Of a DNA stretch of 64,000 nt, positions 61,389 to 64,000 are shown piece by piece. The position numbers and the translations under genes were made by a program. Every line of letters begins with the position of its first letter. Within the stretch, counting starts at the first letter, position 1. The notes beneath the pieces were generated by a model. It made no database searches, was not told the origin of the DNA, and saw only the letters and a program-made list of their open reading frames with translations. The stretch spans positions 3,393,443 to 3,457,442 of the forward strand of contig CM022672.1 of NCBI GenBank assembly GCA_012295275.1, written 5' to 3'. This stretch comes from Chrysomallon squamiferum. Lineage: Eukaryota > Mollusca > Gastropoda > Neomphalida > Peltospiridae.

Positions 61389-63209
61389 CTGTCACTCAAT
61401 CTTTGAATCATGCCTGTTCCTGCTCCCTTTCAACAAGAAATTATCACACTTTTAAATATTTCCTTTCAATACATCTCACATACGTAACACTGGTGTTTCC
61501 TTACAAAGCATCTTTCTGCAAGTAACTATATCAGCATCTTGTTCACTTTTAAGATCATGACTAGTAGCTGAGTGGCTAACATTTGAAGTGGTTTGTGAAA
61601 TGACAGACTGCTAGATCAATGTTCTTTAGCATATCTCTGGGAAAATTTTCCAGTCTAGATTGAATACCATAAATAATTTATCAAAACAGAACATTTATTC
61701 ACTGCCCTTTCTATGAGAGGGTTTATACAAAAGACTGTCTTTTGCTGACATGATTGGTTCAAAAGTTATGATTCTTTCTCAAGTTATTATATATGATTAT
61801 GAAATACAGTAATAACATTTAATAACTATTAATATCATTCCTCCAGTGTTTTTAAGTAAAAACTATTATGCACTGACTGAAATTCAGAAATAATATTTCA
61901 TAACAAAAAAAAAGCTGTCTGCTTCTGATGGAGAGATGAAACGAACATTTTAAATGCAGAATATTTTCTCAAGGCATGTTCAGATGGATATATGATTAAT
62001 CATCCTCTATTATAGAAGGACATATTAGATTATTTGTCACTTCTGTCAACTCGGGTGTATAAAAAGATCACAGATAGAGCATTCTTGACTGTGGGAAAGA
62101 AAATCTAAAAGGTTTTTTTTTTTAGTTTTTTATTTCCACACAGTAATCAAATAAGCAGCTTTGTGTCATCTGGATTGTCAGACTGACATTTAAAAAATCT
62201 GCTGATTCATTAAACTTTAAGGAAATTTTTTTTTTTCTTCTTGCATGAATCTTTTATAATTTATTATAACAGAACAGGAAACAATTGTATTGTTTTCCAT
62301 CTGTATCTAATGCAATTTTTCATGACAAAAATGAATAGAACTTTCATATTAATACTTTTACTTTACTGTTCACTACTGATCTCTTTTTTAATGACTGAAG
62401 CTGTTTTAAAATTTTGTAATTGTTATGAAACAAAATATTGTATATCATATTATTAAGGCTGACATTCCTTAGATTATATGATATAAACATATTTACTACT
62501 GTATATGACCTGAAGTCACTGCCTTAAGCTACAAATATTCTTTTTTTTTATTATTGTTAAAACTATTATAAAGCCTGTAACCAAATCACTTGAAGCACTT
62601 TAGGAAATATTCTGTCTACAAAGCAAATTACTCTGTACACTTAGCAAATAATAAATAAAACTTTAAAATACCATTGCTGTTGATACTGTCCAAAATAGGA
62701 AGTATTTAATAATATCTGATTAATTACTCACTAACCTGTAACCAGGTAACATATTAACCAGCAAACTTTTTCTTTTAAAAATACTAAACTGTTTGAATTT
62801 TAACTGGATACAGATACCTAAACTTGGCAGTGTAAAAAAAAAAAAAAAAAAAAAAAAATGGTTTACTTGGTGAGTGAGTGAGAGTTCATGCATGTGTCTG
62901 ACATAAACTAAAACAATACAGTCTACATAATCCTGCAGTGCTGTTTGAATTATTCAAGCAAGTCACACTGAAGTTATGTAAAGCCAGTGGAATGTGCAAG
63001 TGTAACGACAACAACAACAAAAATGTCTTTGAAAATGTTATGGTAGCTTTAAACATTTTCAGAATAAAAGCACTTAGAAAAAAATCAAAATCAAAAACTG
63101 TTGAAAAAAACCCATCAAATTGGTACGAACAGCAACATATTCAACTACATGCAATCTAAGGAGTAATATGTTTGAATAATAAAGATAAAGGTTAAAAAAT
63201 AAATAAAAT

Positions 63210-63213
<4 letters not shown>

Positions 63214-63260
<47 letters not shown>

Positions 63261-63279
63261 AAGAGAGAGAGAGAGAGAT
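63214..63279. repeat. (GA)n microsatellite
   Basis: About twenty GA units, an AAAAGAAG interruption, then about eight more units. Confidence 0.95.
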
Positions 63280-63667
63280 ATCAAAGCTATTTAAACTGAA
63301 ATAACTTCCAAGCCAGAAGCCTTGTTTTGAGCCATGCATATCTGTCAAACTGAAATGCCTTCTGCGTCTATCACTGGGTGCATAGCTCTAAATAAGTCAC
63401 TCAACCAGGGTAGCTGACATTACACCTCAATTACAGGCTACATGCCATGAATTTTTACACAGCCATGTTCAACAAACAAGCTCTCTATCAGATTTAGCAT
63501 AAAAGACTCAGTGTCACACAATATGCAGATACAATCGACGAAACCAGCTACCAAGACAAATGTGTTTGATCAGCTAGATAAATGCTGGCAGGGGTCGAAT
63601 TGTTCTATGATAACTACCTGTTTTGAGTGACAGCTTTTTATTAATATTTTTAAAATTATTTTCATTT

Positions 63668-63698
<31 letters not shown>

Positions 63699-64000
63699 TA
63701 TTTTATTTACCACTGATTAACCCATTAGTGTTGTTATAAATAAACACTATTGTTGAAGACATTGTTATTACTGTTGTTATGGTTACTGTTATTGTTGTTG
63801 TTGTTATTATTATTATTATTATTATTCATATACATTATTCTAATTATTTGTTTGTGATTTACACACTAAATTGTTATTACATCCAGAACTGTCAATAAAA
63901 TAACGAATTTTATTATTATTATTATTGTTGTTGTTGTTAATATTATTCTTATTTGAAACCTTTTCATTCTTCTTATTATTATTATTATTACTATTACTAA

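Larger units (their letters stand above)
60671..64000. other. Noncoding region at the right edge
   Basis: Apart from direct repeat copy 2, it is AT-rich with A-runs near 62834-62857 and 63669-63691, (GA)n at 63214-63279 and (ATT)/(GTT) trinucleotides at 63796-63930. A patch at 63500-63620 containing GCAGGGGTCGAATTGTTC may be a decayed SINE fragment. No further exon of the minus-strand gene was recognised. Confidence 0.55.

Overview
This is a eukaryotic, AT-rich, intron-rich window. It is very probably from a mollusc, and most likely a cephalopod such as an octopus. The reasons are animal-type spliced genes with long introns and long noncoding flanks, very dense long microsatellites ((AAT)n, (GT)n, (GA)n, (TGTC)n, (ATAC)n, (TA)n), a decayed Tc1-type transposon and a non-autonomous hAT element. 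The species assignment is inference from style; no sequence search was possible.

Layout. 1-1190: tail of a broken Tc1/mariner transposon. 1191-22108: no recognisable gene; simple repeats, one hAT-type MITE with a perfect 8-bp target duplication (7866-8159), and two diffuse degenerate tandem arrays (13.1-13.9 kb and 20.94-21.6 kb). 22109-31665, minus strand: a complete six-exon CNNM-family metal transporter gene (828 codons from the preferred start). 35260-40319, minus strand: a complete five-exon WBP1/WBP1L-like membrane adaptor gene (220 codons) with PPxY motifs; its second intron begins with an array of about twelve copies of its own exon-intron junction. 44141-48143, plus strand: a complete seven-exon YKT6 R-SNARE gene (198 codons, the same length as the human protein). 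48144-59416: long noncoding stretch. 59417-60670, minus strand: the last two exons of an unrecognised gene whose 5' part was not found. 60671-64000: noncoding, including a second copy of a ~270-bp sequence.

The genes are housekeeping or signalling genes that happen to be neighbours; nothing suggests an operon or a shared pathway. CNNM handles divalent cations at the plasma membrane, YKT6 drives membrane fusion in the secretory, endosomal and autophagic routes, and the WBP1L-like protein is probably a substrate or adaptor of WW-domain ubiquitin ligases. Splice junctions were placed by hand from consensus sites, reading phase and remembered family alignments. All of them close in frame. The most interesting observations are the exon-seeded minisatellite that multiplies a 5' splice site in the WBP1L-like gene and a GC-AG intron in CNNM.
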